NCBI RefSeq assembly: GCF_903994035.1
Contig: NZ_CAJEWB010000004.1
Span: 1-64,000 of the forward strand
Origin: Phocicoccus pinnipedialis
GTDB lineage: Bacteria > Bacillota > Bacilli > Staphylococcales > Salinicoccaceae
Length of the DNA: 64,000 nucleotides
Direction: 5' to 3'
The notes under the pieces were generated by a model. That model did not search any database and had not been told where the DNA came from. It worked only from the letters and a program-made list of their open reading frames with translations. Position numbers and translations under genes: made by a program. Of this stretch, positions 40,769 through 50,447 are shown one piece after another (within the stretch, counting starts at the first letter, position 1; each line of letters starts with the position of its first letter).

Positions 40769-42082
40769 CTATTTCAACAATCCTTTTTCTTTAAGTACTT
40801 TTCTTAACTCGAGCATCGCGGTGTAAGTTGCGATGATCTGTATGTTTTTGTGTTTAGCTTGTGTGATGCGATTCACGAGTGCTTCTAATGTTTCGAATTC
40901 GTCGATTGTGTGTCGTTCGAATCCTGCTTCGACTAATGTTTCTGTCATGCGATCTGCTCGGATTCCACCTGTTAACACTTCTTCAATTTCCATTTTTGCG
41001 AGTTTTTCAAAGTCTCCGTCTATTAGCCAAGACAAATCCACACCATCCGCTGGTCGGTTGTTCAGAATTGCAACAAATGTCATCGGGTCTTTATTTTTTT
41101 TAATTAAGTCAATGACCTGGTTTAGTCCAACTGGATTTTTAACCACGTTCAGGATAGCTGTCTTATCGTTTAAAGGGATAATTTCTTGTCTACCGAAAAC
41201 GCGCTCTGTTGTCTGAAGGCTATTTCTAATCACTTCTGATTCTACGCCAAAGTTTTTCGCAACCGCATATGCTGCAAGTGCATTATAGATATTGTAAATG
41301 CCTGCAATCGGTATAGTGAATGATTCGTCGTCTATCGTGAACGTTGAGCTCGAAAGATCTGATTTCGTAATTTCACTCACTGAATATTTCAGTTCAGGAC
41401 GCTTAACTCCACATGATGAACACTCGTAATCCCCAAGCTCTGAGTATGTGCGTGTATGGTAATCGAGCTTACCACCACACTTTGGACACGCAATTCGGAC
41501 TGTCTCATCAGTTAAGTTAGGTAGTAATCCAAAGTATTCAACTTCGTTTATGAGATTTATTGAATTAAATAATGGTAGGTCGCCGTTCGCCAAAATTTTT
41601 GCGTTTGGAGCTTTATTCGCTGCCTCAACGAGCAACTGATATGCCGCTTTTGTGTCACCGTAACGATCGGTTTGGTCGTCAAATAGATTCGTATGTACGA
41701 TAAGTTTCGGGTCAAGTGCTTTAACCACTTTGTTTAGACTGCCCTCATCTACTTCAATGACTGCGATGCTACGTTCCTTAGTTTTCTTAGCATCTAAGAA
41801 TGCACCGACGATTCCTTGGGTCATGTTAGAACCAGCTCTATTTGTAATCACATTATTGAAAATTTTTGAAAGAATATTATATGTAAGTGTTGTTGTCAGA
41901 GTCTTCCCGTTCGTACCGGTAATAATCACAACATCATAATTTTTTGCGAGATCGTTTATGATGTTTGGGCTAATGCTGTGAGCGACTTTTCCTGGTAAGC
42001 TTGAGCCACCGCCAGTAGTTAATTTAAGTGCTGTTTTAACTGAACGCCCAGCAAGTTGTGCAACTTTAGTTCGTATTGACAT
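40769..42082 (-). CDS. murT: Lipid II isoglutaminyl synthase, Mur-ligase-like subunit MurT
   Basis: A 437-residue Mur ligase relative. With the glutaminase GatD, MurT amidates D-Glu of lipid II to D-isoglutamine. Walker A is VVIITGTNGKTLTT near residue 57. A Cys4 zinc ribbon typical of MurT, CPKCGGKLDY then ECSSCGVKRPE, interrupts the central domain (about 195-230), and the C-terminal DUF1727 domain has the NNRPADGVDLSWLID block. RBS AGAGGTG. In staphylococci and streptococci gatD is the next gene; here a terminator and tRNAs follow instead. Confidence 0.92.
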   Translation of the reverse strand: MSIRTKVAQLAGRSVKTALKLTTGGGSSLPGKVAHSISPNIINDLAKNYDVVIITGTNGKTLTTTLTYNILSKIFNNVITNRAGSNMTQGIVGAFLDAKKTKERSIAVIEVDEGSLNKVVKALDPKLIVHTNLFDDQTDRYGDTKAAYQLLVEAANKAPNAKILANGDLPLFNSINLINEVEYFGLLPNLTDETVRIACPKCGGKLDYHTRTYSELGDYECSSCGVKRPELKYSVSEITKSDLSSSTFTIDDESFTIPIAGIYNIYNALAAYAVAKNFGVESEVIRNSLQTTERVFGRQEIIPLNDKTAILNVVKNPVGLNQVIDLIKKNKDPMTFVAILNNRPADGVDLSWLIDGDFEKLAKMEIEEVLTGGIRADRMTETLVEAGFERHTIDEFETLEALVNRITQAKHKNIQIIATYTAMLELRKVLKEKGLLK

Positions 42083-42138
42083 TTATATACACCTCTTTTT
42101 GAATACTATTTATTATAGCATTTTTTGAGCATATTATC

Positions 42139-42189
42139 TTGAAATATTATAGTCACCTGTTATAATTATAAAACGTAATAATTACGATT
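42139..42189 (+). promoter_or_regulatory. rpsN promoter with Zur box
   Basis: TTGAAA (42139-42144) and TATAAT (42161-42166), 16-base spacer. Around the start point, 42171-42189 contains CGTAATAATTACG, a perfect palindrome flanked by AAA and ATT. It matches the core of the Bacillus/Staphylococcus Zur box AAATCGTAATNATTACGATTT in all but one or two outer positions. Confidence 0.8.
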
Positions 42190-42200
42190 AAGGAGGATTT

Positions 42201-42470
42201 ATGGCTAAGAAATCAAAAGTTGCTAAAGAGATAAAAAGACAAAGGTTGGTAGAAGAGTTCCGTGAACTTCGTACGGAGTTAAAAGCACAAGGTGATTATG
42301 AAGGACTCGCGAAATTACCGAGAGATTCATCACCAACACGTTTGACGAACCGTTGCCAAGTAACGGGTAGACCACGTGGCGTGATGCGTGACTTTGGTCT
42401 TTCAAGAATTAAATTTAGAGAACTTGCTCATAAAGGGCAGATTCCAGGCGTAAAAAAAGCGAGTTGGTAA
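42201..42470 (+). CDS. rpsN: Zinc-independent 30S ribosomal protein S14
   Basis: The 89-residue C-minus form of S14, which lacks the CxxC zinc pairs of the 61-residue housekeeping form ([12 protein letters not shown] carries a single Cys). The C-terminal [24 protein letters not shown] is standard. In Bacillus this paralogue is repressed by Zur and replaces the zinc form when zinc is scarce; the upstream box suggests the same here. RBS AAGGAGG. Its 3' end overlaps the terminator stem. Confidence 0.95.
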   Translation: MAKKSKVAKEIKRQRLVEEFRELRTELKAQGDYEGLAKLPRDSSPTRLTNRCQVTGRPRGVMRDFGLSRIKFRELAHKGQIPGVKKASW

Positions 42471-42490
42471 TTTACCAACTCGCTTTTTCT
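42453..42490 (+). terminator. Bidirectional terminator after rpsN
   Basis: Long perfect stem AAAAAGCGAGTTGGTAA with TTACCAACTCGCTTTTT. It overlaps the last codons of rpsN and also serves the convergent gene on the minus strand. Confidence 0.88.
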
Positions 42491-42491
42491 G

Positions 42492-42947
42492 TTAGAACTG
42501 AATATCTAGAACCTTTAAACCATCAATGTTCTTCAATGCGTGTATTTCATTGACGCTGGTAGGATATACATACAACTCCTTGAGTTCGCTAGATGAAGAC
42601 AGCCACGCTTCACCATCTTTAAAGAAGCAAAGATCTTCAGGTAACTCTGGATGTATCCATTCAAACATGCTTTCCGCATTTTCCTTTAACACACGTTTCG
42701 CCTCATCCGTCGTCTTAAAGTAATAGACTTTTGCAGTGTCATCAAAAAGGTTAGTGGATGGCCACTCGTGCTGCTCGTGTACTTCCACGAACGCATCCCC
42801 GAACCAATCATTTAAATCAAGGAAGCTATCCTTATACTGTAAAATATCTGTGCGAACGACCAACTGGAACTCTTCACATATATCAAAAGCGAAGTCGATT
42901 AGCGCGTTATACGCTTCTCTCTTCGGTTCATTTTGTATTGTTAACAA
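42492..42947 (-). CDS. Protein of unknown function, about 151 residues
   Basis: I do not recognise this protein with certainty. It is soluble, acidic and rich in aromatic residues; the motif LPEDLCFFKDGEAWLSSSS near residue 105-123 and the closing segment about an ordered hydrophobic strand recall small uncharacterised Firmicutes proteins. The start is taken as TTG 42947 (or 42950), because AGGAG lies eight bases upstream; a longer open frame to 43028 would add a hydrophobic N terminus but has no RBS and crosses the nupC terminator. It lies convergent to rpsN and downstream of nupC. Confidence 0.65.
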   Translation of the reverse strand: MLTIQNEPKREAYNALIDFAFDICEEFQLVVRTDILQYKDSFLDLNDWFGDAFVEVHEQHEWPSTNLFDDTAKVYYFKTTDEAKRVLKENAESMFEWIHPELPEDLCFFKDGEAWLSSSSELKELYVYPTSVNEIHALKNIDGLKVLDIQF

Positions 42948-43012
42948 CAAGATCACTCCTATTAAAATAGTGTACCGTATGCCGCATGTTGTAAAAAATA
43001 AAAGATAAGATA

Positions 43013-43042
43013 ATAAAACGCCTCTCATAAAAGAGAGACGTT
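43013..43042 (-). terminator. Terminator of the nucleoside transporter gene
   Basis: On the minus strand ACGTCTCTC and GAGAGGCGT form a stem with a T-rich loop and are followed by TTTTATT. Confidence 0.75.
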
Positions 43043-43047
43043 GAATG

Positions 43048-44262
43048 TTAGCTTACGAAGAAACCGATGATTACAGCACTTAGAATAGATACAAGTGTTG
43101 CACCATAAACAAGTTTCATACCGAATTTCGCGATCATATTACCAGAAGCATCGTGAAGTCCTTTTACAGTACCAACGATGATACCGATAGAACCGAAGTT
43201 AGCGAATGATACTAAGAATACAGAGACCATTGCTTGAGTTCTAGGTGATAAGCCTTCTTTAATTGATTGGAAGTTTTCCATTGCTACGAATTCATTTGTT
43301 ACAAGTTTTGTAGCCATTAAAAGACCAGCTTGTTGTGCTTCAGCCCATGGAATACCCATTACGAATGCGATTGGCATAAAGATATATCCTAGGATGTCTT
43401 GGAATGATAATTCTAAACCTGGGATGAGTAAGAATAGGTTGTTAAGAATCGAAATTAGCGCAATAAATCCGATTAACATTGCACCTACGATTACTGCAAT
43501 AATCCCACCTTGAGTGATATAATCACCAAGAATTTGGAAGAATGATTTACCTTTATCAGGGTTATTTTCTTCAGCCGTGTAGTTTTCTTCCGCAGGTACT
43601 GTGTATGGGTTGATGATATGTACGATGATGTATACACTCAATAGGTTAAGTACGATTGCTGCGATAACATATTGTGGTTCTAGAAGCGTCATGTACGCTG
43701 CAACCATTGATAATGAAATCGAGCTCATCGCTTGTGCTGATAATGTATAAAGACGTTTTTCACCAAGTAACGGAATTTGGTTTTTCAGTGAAATAAATAC
43801 TTCAGACTGACCTAAGAACATTGAAGCTGCTCCGTTGTAAGACTCGATAAATGCCATACCAGTGATTTTAGATAATACTAGACCTAAACCATGGATGATT
43901 AATGGTAGTATTCTAAGGTATTGTAGGATACCAATTAATGCTGAAATAACGATAATTGGAAGTAATACATTAAAGAAGAAAACAAAAGCGAATCCGCCTT
44001 CGTCTACTGATACCATAGGTCCAAATACAAATGCGACACCGACACCTGCGTGCTCAAGTAATTTGCCAAATACGAATGCTAGTTTTTCAACAACAGTTTG
44101 TCCAATTGTCGTAGCAAAAATTATCCACGTAAATACAATTTGTAAGACGATAAGTAGGGCGATATTTTTCCACTTAGAGAATGCAAGCTTGCGGTCGGTA
44201 GATGCAATCCATGCAAGTCCAAAAGTGACTAAAATACCAATTATCCCCCATAAAATATTCAT
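43048..44262 (-). CDS. nupC: Concentrative nucleoside transporter (NupC/CNT family)
   Basis: A 404-residue integral membrane protein with about ten hydrophobic segments. CNT signature regions are visible: a GATE-domain helical pair with GQSEVFISLKNQ (about residues 150-165) and the C-terminal FVAMENFQSIKEGLSPRTQAMVSVFLVSFANFGSIGI. The family takes up nucleosides with H+ or Na+. It is a single gene with its own terminator, divergent from ctsR. RBS GAGGTGA. The exact nucleoside preference is not visible. Confidence 0.92.
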   Translation of the reverse strand: MNILWGIIGILVTFGLAWIASTDRKLAFSKWKNIALLIVLQIVFTWIIFATTIGQTVVEKLAFVFGKLLEHAGVGVAFVFGPMVSVDEGGFAFVFFFNVLLPIIVISALIGILQYLRILPLIIHGLGLVLSKITGMAFIESYNGAASMFLGQSEVFISLKNQIPLLGEKRLYTLSAQAMSSISLSMVAAYMTLLEPQYVIAAIVLNLLSVYIIVHIINPYTVPAEENYTAEENNPDKGKSFFQILGDYITQGGIIAVIVGAMLIGFIALISILNNLFLLIPGLELSFQDILGYIFMPIAFVMGIPWAEAQQAGLLMATKLVTNEFVAMENFQSIKEGLSPRTQAMVSVFLVSFANFGSIGIIVGTVKGLHDASGNMIAKFGMKLVYGATLVSILSAVIIGFFVS

Positions 44263-44380
44263 TGGTTCACCTCATAAGGAAATTAATAATACACTTCATT
44301 ATAAGTCTTTCATAATACCGTGTAAAGTGCTTACATGTATTTTTATAATGGTTTTTAACTCGTTATTGAAAACATCTTAT

Positions 44381-44428
44381 TTGATTAAAAATGGTCAAGA
44401 TTGTACAATAAAGTCAAAGAAGGTCAAA
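44381..44428 (+). promoter_or_regulatory. ctsR promoter with CtsR operator
   Basis: TTGATT (44381-44386) and TACAAT (44404-44409), 17-base spacer. The direct heptad repeat AGTCAAA-GAA-GGTCAAA at 44412-44428 matches the CtsR consensus RGTCAAANANRGTCAAA completely and covers the transcription start, so the operon should be autoregulated. Confidence 0.92.
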
Positions 44429-44442
44429 AAAGAGGTGTAAGT

Positions 44443-44907
44443 ATGCGAAATATGTCGGATATTATTGAGCAGTATTTAAAACAAAAGATTGCAGAATCCC
44501 ATAACGAAGTCGTTGAAATCAAGCGTGCTCAGATCGCTGAAAAGTTTGATTGTGTACCCTCGCAGCTGAACTATGTAATTAAGACAAGATTTACGAATGA
44601 ACTTGGTTATGTTGTTGAAAGTAAACGCGGTGGTGGTGGTTATATTCGTATCACGAAGATTGAGACGCACAAGAAAGCAGATTATCTCGAGCACCTACTG
44701 AACCTAATCGGTGACGGCCTCAGCCAAACGAACGCAATGCACATCATTCAGTCGATGTATGATGCTGACGTCATTTCGTTCCGGGAAGCTAAAATCATCG
44801 ATACAGTAATTGCACGTGAGACTCTGATGATTGGTTTACCAGAACGAGACATCGTACGTGCGCAAATCCTAAAGAAAATAATAGAGGTAATTTTATATGA
44901 GGAGTGA
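44443..44907 (+). CDS. ctsR: Transcriptional repressor CtsR
   Basis: Class III heat-shock repressor of clp genes, 154 residues. The winged helix includes the DNA-reading glycine loop VESKRGGGGYIRI near residue 60, whose tetraglycine senses heat. Start ATG 44443 has AGAGGTG upstream; the longer open frame covers the operator. First gene of ctsR-mcsA-mcsB-clpC. Confidence 0.96.
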   Translation: MRNMSDIIEQYLKQKIAESHNEVVEIKRAQIAEKFDCVPSQLNYVIKTRFTNELGYVVESKRGGGGYIRITKIETHKKADYLEHLLNLIGDGLSQTNAMHIIQSMYDADVISFREAKIIDTVIARETLMIGLPERDIVRAQILKKIIEVILYEE

Positions 44908-44912
44908 CCACC

Positions 44913-45386
44913 ATGCTCTGTGAAAGATGTAAGGAACGTGAAGCGACATTACATATGTCAGTAAAAACGATTGAAGGCAATAAAGAAATGTTTTTATGTG
45001 ATGTATGTGCAAACGAAGTGTTCTTAGAGAAAGATCAAGATAACTTTAATGTAAATCAATTATTAAACAGCATGATGGGACAATTTAAAACAACAGTATC
45101 ATGCCAAACATGTGGCTCAACACTCACATCTATAGCAGAAAAAGGGCTCTTTGGTTGTCCAGATTGTTATAACACATTCAAAAATGAAGTGCCAAAAATC
45201 GTACGCAGAGTTCAACATCTCCAACAAGAACACAAAGGAAAAATTCCAGAGTCACATACTGGGCGTGTTGAAACGAAAAAGCGCATTGAACGACTTGAAC
45301 AGAAACTCACTACGCTTATCGAGACGCAAGATTTCGAAGAAGCAGCAGTAGTGAGAGATGAAATCAAGGCGCTGAAGGGAGTGTGA
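44913..45386 (+). CDS. mcsA: McsA, activator of the arginine kinase McsB
   Basis: A 157-residue zinc-binding protein. Two pairs of CxxC fingers, CERC with CDVC and CQTC with CPDC, precede a C-terminal UVR-like helical hairpin (about residues 118-155). McsA binds and activates McsB and in staphylococci also handles metals. ATG 44913, eight bases after GAGGAG, is preferred to the in-frame GTG at 44904. Confidence 0.95.
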   Translation: MLCERCKEREATLHMSVKTIEGNKEMFLCDVCANEVFLEKDQDNFNVNQLLNSMMGQFKTTVSCQTCGSTLTSIAEKGLFGCPDCYNTFKNEVPKIVRRVQHLQQEHKGKIPESHTGRVETKKRIERLEQKLTTLIETQDFEEAAVVRDEIKALKGV

Positions 45387-45390
45387 CGGC

Positions 45391-46410
45391 ATGACAGATA
45401 CATGGTTAGACGAGAAAACAAGCACACCAATCGTGATGTCATCACGTATCAGACTCGCACGTAATATTGAAGGACTTGCGTTTCCACATATGTTAAATTC
45501 TACTGAAGAATTGGAAAAACTAGCTGATGTAGTCAGTGAAACATTCATTGACTTCAAGAATCTAGACATGAGTGAATACAATATCTTAGAAAAAGCACTC
45601 TTGGTGGAAGAGTTTCTCATCAGCCCACGCTTTTTAAAACAAGGCGTGCGCCTGATTTTATCAGAAGATAAACACACGTCCATCATGATAGGCGAAGAAG
45701 ATCACATCAGAATCCAAGTCGTCGACACGGATAAGTCGTTGGAAGAACTTTATAAGACAGCGAGCACCCTCGATGATAAATTAGAAAAGAGCGTTGAGTA
45801 TGCTTTTGACACAGATTACGGATATCAGACAGCATGCCCCACAAACGTCGGAACTGGACTTCGAGCAAGTGTCATGTTACATTTACCGGCACTCACAAAG
45901 AATCGCCGTATTAAGCGTATCATGGATGCTTTAACGCGCATGGGTTATACACTTCGCGGTATTTATGGTGAGGGCAGCGCACCACTCGGTGAGATCTACC
46001 AACTATCTAACCAGGTGACGCTCGGTGTAGATGAATACACGATTCTAGAAAACTTAAAAGACATCAAGAATCAGATCGTAAATGAGGAAGAGAAGACGAG
46101 ACAGTGGTTTTATCATAATAGAGCATTGTCCGTCCGAGACTTTGTCTTCCGATCATATGGATTATTGAAATATGCTCAGAAGATGTCTTTAGAGGAAGCC
46201 GCGGAACATTTATCGAATGTGAAATACGGTGTGGATATGAAAATCTTGGAAGTCGACCACTTCCATTTCCAGAGATGGATGTGCGTAATCCAACATGCAT
46301 TCATTAGAAAACGAATTGAAGATAAGAATTTACAATATACAAGCCTAGAAGAAGCGGAAAATCGTGAACGTGCGATATTACTAAAAGAATTACTGGGAGG
46401 TAATGAATAA
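45391..46410 (+). CDS. mcsB: Protein arginine kinase McsB
   Basis: Phosphorylates arginines of misfolded proteins, marking them for ClpCP. It belongs to the phosphagen-kinase family: SSRIRLARN near residue 17-25, [18 protein letters not shown] near residue 150 (with the ATP-binding residues), and RGIYGEGS near residue 190. 339 residues. Short gaps or overlaps join it to mcsA and clpC. Confidence 0.96.
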   Translation: MTDTWLDEKTSTPIVMSSRIRLARNIEGLAFPHMLNSTEELEKLADVVSETFIDFKNLDMSEYNILEKALLVEEFLISPRFLKQGVRLILSEDKHTSIMIGEEDHIRIQVVDTDKSLEELYKTASTLDDKLEKSVEYAFDTDYGYQTACPTNVGTGLRASVMLHLPALTKNRRIKRIMDALTRMGYTLRGIYGEGSAPLGEIYQLSNQVTLGVDEYTILENLKDIKNQIVNEEEKTRQWFYHNRALSVRDFVFRSYGLLKYAQKMSLEEAAEHLSNVKYGVDMKILEVDHFHFQRWMCVIQHAFIRKRIEDKNLQYTSLEEAENRERAILLKELLGGNE

Positions 46411-46411
46411 T

Positions 46412-48862
46412 ATGTTATTTGGAAAATTAACTGAGCGCGCACAACGCGTGCTTGCATTTGCTCAAGAAGAAGCAATTGCTCTAAAACATTCAAATATTGG
46501 AACAGAACATATATTGCTTGGTCTTGTTAAAGAACAAGAAGGAATTGCTGCAAAAGTTCTACAGTCATTTGATATTACTGAAGAACAAATTCGCGACGGT
46601 GTATTCAAGCTCATCACTGAAGGTACTGAAATGCCAACGAGCTTACATTACACGCCACGTGCAAAACGCGTCATCGAATTATCGATGGACGAAGCACGTA
46701 AACTCCACCATAACTTTGTAGGCACTGAACATATCCTACTCGGTTTAATTAGAGAGTCTGAAGGAGTAGCTTCACGAGTTCTTGCAGCGGCAGGACTCAA
46801 TATTACGAGAGCGCGTGCAGCGGTGATCCGCATGCTCGGAAACCCCGAAGCTTATCAACGTAAAGGTGAGAAAGAGCAATCTGAAACACCAACACTTGAT
46901 TCACTTGCGCGCGACTTAACGCAAGTAGCACGTGATGGTCAACTGGATCCGGTAATCGGTCGTTCAGAAGAAATCACTCGTGTGATTGAGATTTTATCTC
47001 GTAGAACGAAAAATAACCCTGTATTAATTGGTGAGCCAGGAGTGGGTAAGACAGCAGTAGCTGAAGGGCTTGCACAAGCAATCGTGAGAAATGAAGTGCC
47101 CGCAACTCTTAAAGACAAACGTGTAATGTCATTGGACATGGGGACGGTTGTCGCTGGTACGAAATATCGGGGTGAGTTCGAAGAGCGCATGAAGAAAGTG
47201 ATGGATGAAATTAGACAATCTAAGAATGTCATCCTGTTTATTGACGAAATGCATACGTTAATTGGTGCAGGTGGTGCTGAAGGTTCAGTCGACGCATCAA
47301 ACATTCTGAAACCAGCGTTATCTCGTGGTGATGTGCAAGTTATTGGTGCAACGACTTTAGATGAATACAGAAAACATATCGAGAAAGATGCAGCGTTAGA
47401 ACGTCGTTTCCAACCAATTATAGTTAAAGAACCATCTGTACAAGACACAATTTTAATCCTACAAGGACTGCGTGATAGATATGAAGCGCACCATGGAATC
47501 ACAATTACAGATGAGGCGTTAGAAGCAGCAGCGACAATGTCTACAAGATACGTTCAAGATAGATTTTTACCAGACAAAGCGATTGACTTAATTGATGAGG
47601 CGTCATCTAAAGTACGACTTAGAAATTACACATCTCCACCTGACTTAAAAGATTTAGAAAACCAGTTAGAGACAGTGAAGAAAGAAAAAGATGCAGCAGT
47701 TCAAGCGCAAGAGTTTGAAGCGGCAGCTAAATATCGTGACGACCAATCGAAACTTGAAAAAGAAATCGAAGCGCGTCAAAATGACTGGAAGAATGAGCAG
47801 TCTGGTGCGAAACAAGAAGTGAAGAGATCGGATATCGAGCTTGTGATTTCTAAAATGACAGGCATTCCACTTTCTAAGATTGCTGAAGAAGAATCAGAGC
47901 GACTATTAAATTTAGAAAGTATTCTGCATGAAAGAGTCATTGGACAAAATGAGGCAGTAGAATCTATTTCTAAAGCAGTACGTCGTGCACGTGCAGGACT
48001 GAAAGATCCTGAGAAACCAATCGGTAGCTTTATCTTCTTAGGGCCAACGGGTGTAGGTAAAACAGAGCTCGCTAAAGCATTATCTGAAGCACTTTTTGGT
48101 GAAGATGACGCTATGATCAGAGTAGATATGTCTGAGTATATGGAAAAACACAGTGTATCACGACTTGTAGGATCACCCCCAGGATACGTTGGATACGACG
48201 AGGGCGGTCAGTTAACCGAACAAGTGAGACGTAAACCGTATTCACTTATCCTGTTTGACGAAATTGAAAAAGCACACCCAGATGTGTTTAACATGCTGTT
48301 ACAAGTATTAGATGATGGTCGTTTAACAGACGCGACAGGACGCACTGTAGATTTCAGAAACACAGTCATTGTAATGACGTCAAACGTGGGTGCGACAGAA
48401 CTTCGCGACAACAAGTTCGTAGGATTCGGAAGTAACGATGAAGAAAAAGAAGACTATGAGAACATACGTAGCACGATGATGAAAGAGCTGAAAAATACGT
48501 TCAGACCTGAATTTATCAACCGTGTAGATGACATCATTGTGTTCCACAGCCTAGAAAAATCACACTTAGAAGAAATTGTAACTCTTATGATAAATGAATT
48601 AGCAGAGAGATTAAAAGATCAAAATATTCACTTCACGGTGACAGACTCAGCGAAGAAACAACTCGCGGAAGACGGATACGACAAAGAATTTGGAGCAAGA
48701 CCACTTGCGAGAAGTATCCAGAAGAATATTGAAGACAACCTAAGTGAATCAATCCTTCGCGGAGAAGATTTACATGGCAAACTCGTTACAGTAGACTATA
48801 AAGACGACGAGTTCGTAGTAAGTACGACAGAACAACCAGTACTAAAAGAGACAGAAGCTTAA
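46412..48862 (+). CDS. clpC: ATP-dependent Clp protease ATP-binding subunit ClpC
   Basis: Hexameric AAA+ unfoldase for ClpP. N domain (about residues 1-145) with the double Clp_N repeat that recognises phosphoarginine, AAA1 with Walker [14 protein letters not shown], a coiled-coil M domain with UVR motif (about 415-455) where adaptors dock, and AAA2 with [14 protein letters not shown]. The ClpP-binding loop is in FVGFGSN. ATG 46412 is 11 bases from GGGAGG, while ATG 46403 is too close. 816 residues. Terminator downstream. Confidence 0.97.
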   Translation: MLFGKLTERAQRVLAFAQEEAIALKHSNIGTEHILLGLVKEQEGIAAKVLQSFDITEEQIRDGVFKLITEGTEMPTSLHYTPRAKRVIELSMDEARKLHHNFVGTEHILLGLIRESEGVASRVLAAAGLNITRARAAVIRMLGNPEAYQRKGEKEQSETPTLDSLARDLTQVARDGQLDPVIGRSEEITRVIEILSRRTKNNPVLIGEPGVGKTAVAEGLAQAIVRNEVPATLKDKRVMSLDMGTVVAGTKYRGEFEERMKKVMDEIRQSKNVILFIDEMHTLIGAGGAEGSVDASNILKPALSRGDVQVIGATTLDEYRKHIEKDAALERRFQPIIVKEPSVQDTILILQGLRDRYEAHHGITITDEALEAAATMSTRYVQDRFLPDKAIDLIDEASSKVRLRNYTSPPDLKDLENQLETVKKEKDAAVQAQEFEAAAKYRDDQSKLEKEIEARQNDWKNEQSGAKQEVKRSDIELVISKMTGIPLSKIAEEESERLLNLESILHERVIGQNEAVESISKAVRRARAGLKDPEKPIGSFIFLGPTGVGKTELAKALSEALFGEDDAMIRVDMSEYMEKHSVSRLVGSPPGYVGYDEGGQLTEQVRRKPYSLILFDEIEKAHPDVFNMLLQVLDDGRLTDATGRTVDFRNTVIVMTSNVGATELRDNKFVGFGSNDEEKEDYENIRSTMMKELKNTFRPEFINRVDDIIVFHSLEKSHLEEIVTLMINELAERLKDQNIHFTVTDSAKKQLAEDGYDKEFGARPLARSIQKNIEDNLSESILRGEDLHGKLVTVDYKDDEFVVSTTEQPVLKETEA

Positions 48863-48872
48863 GTCATTCATT

Positions 48873-48928
48873 AAGTGTTGCATGAAACACTTAGGCCCGT
48901 TGGTAATAAAATTACCAACGGGCTTTTT
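48873..48928 (+). terminator. Double hairpin terminator of the clpC operon
   Basis: A first hairpin, AAGTGTT/AACACTT at 48873-48892, is followed by a strong 13-base stem GCCCGTTGGTAAT and complement (48895-48920) and a T run. Confidence 0.88.
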
Positions 48929-49055
48929 TAATAATAAATTAAAGCTGAGAGAACACGGTCCTTCAATGAACCTGTTTTTTCATTGATTGCTTTAAATGTA
49001 AGAGATAAACTTATATAATTAGATTACAAAACTTTGCTCGGAGGATTATGCGTAA

Positions 49056-50423
49056 ATGGCAAAAGCGAAAACAGTATTTGAATGTTTAGCATGTGGTTTT
49101 GAATCACCAAAATGGTACGGTAAATGTCCAAGCTGTGGTGCGTGGAATCAGATGGAAGAATCCATTGTTCGCAAGGAAACTGCGAAGGTACGTGGAACTT
49201 TAGGTAAAAATGAAGCGACACCTAGTAAAGCGACGAAACTTTCAGAAGTGAAAAAGAAGGATACACCGCGCACAAAAACCCATATGGGAGAATTCGACCG
49301 TGTGCTTGGTGGCGGAATTGTAGATGGATCACTCATTTTAATAGGGGGAGATCCTGGTATTGGAAAATCGACAATCCTACTTCAAACAGCACTCACTTTA
49401 GCGAAAAATCACAACGTTCTCTACGTCTCAGGAGAAGAATCACTTGAACAGATCAAGATGCGCGCAGATCGCATTACTAAGGAAACGTCGAATTTAAGCG
49501 TTTTTGCTGAGACGAACCTATTCTATATTCAAGACACAATCAACAAGACAGAACCCGACTTCTTAATTATTGATTCTATTCAAACAATCTATCATCCAGA
49601 CGTAACAAGTGCGCCAGGTAGCGTATCACAAGTAAGAGAGTGTACGCAAAGCTTAATGAACATTGCCAAAGGGCAAAACATCGCAACATTCATCGTTGGA
49701 CACGTTACGAAAGACGGACAAATTGCGGGTCCAAGACTCTTAGAACACATGGTAGATACTGTTCTTTATTTCGAAGGGGACCAACATCATACATACCGAA
49801 TTTTGCGTGCGGTCAAAAACAGATTTGGTTCTACAAATGAGATGGGAATCTTTGAGATGAAATCAAGCGGACTCGAAGAAGTGTTGAACCCATCAGAAGT
49901 ATTCCTAGAAGAGCGGTCAAAGAATGCACCGGGCAGCGCAATCGTTGCTACAATGGAAGGGACACGTGCGATGCTCGTTGAAGTGCAAGCACTCGTGACA
50001 CCGACGCATTTCCATAACCCAAGACGCATGTCAAGCGGTATTGACCACAACAGATTATCTCTATTAATGGCAGTGCTTGAAAAGTCAGAAGGCATGCTGA
50101 TGCAACAACACGACGCTTACGTAAAAGTTGCAGGTGGCGTGAAGCTCGATGAGCCAGCAGTCGATTTATCGATTATCATGTCGATTGCATCTTCGTTTAA
50201 AGGTAAAGAGTTGCGCGGTGAAGACTGCTTCATAGGTGAAGTAGGGTTAACAGGTGAAATTAGACGTGTGACGAAGATTGAAAACAGATTGATTGAAGCA
50301 GCGAAGTTAGGATTTAAACGAGCAATCATCCCTAAATCCAACATGTATGGGATTGAGATTCCAGAAGGACTAGAAGTTATCGGTGTGAAAACACTCAGAG
50401 AAATGATGAAAGTGATTAATTAA
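49056..50423 (+). CDS. radA: DNA repair protein RadA
   Basis: RecA-like branch-migration helicase. N-terminal zinc finger CLACG..CPSCGAW, Walker [11 protein letters not shown] near residue 97, the diagnostic KNRFG motif near residue 252, and a Lon-like C-terminal domain. 455 residues. RBS GGAGG. In Bacillus disA follows; here the next gene is yacL, as in staphylococci. Confidence 0.96.
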   Translation: MAKAKTVFECLACGFESPKWYGKCPSCGAWNQMEESIVRKETAKVRGTLGKNEATPSKATKLSEVKKKDTPRTKTHMGEFDRVLGGGIVDGSLILIGGDPGIGKSTILLQTALTLAKNHNVLYVSGEESLEQIKMRADRITKETSNLSVFAETNLFYIQDTINKTEPDFLIIDSIQTIYHPDVTSAPGSVSQVRECTQSLMNIAKGQNIATFIVGHVTKDGQIAGPRLLEHMVDTVLYFEGDQHHTYRILRAVKNRFGSTNEMGIFEMKSSGLEEVLNPSEVFLEERSKNAPGSAIVATMEGTRAMLVEVQALVTPTHFHNPRRMSSGIDHNRLSLLMAVLEKSEGMLMQQHDAYVKVAGGVKLDEPAVDLSIIMSIASSFKGKELRGEDCFIGEVGLTGEIRRVTKIENRLIEAAKLGFKRAIIPKSNMYGIEIPEGLEVIGVKTLREMMKVIN

Positions 50424-50447
50424 AATTAATATAAAGAAGGTGGCAGT

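Noticed and set aside
42948-43028. N-terminal signal or membrane extension of the gene at 42492
   Set aside because: The longer open frame adds a hydrophobic segment but lacks an RBS and overlaps the nupC terminator; the TTG near 42947 has a proper AGGAG.
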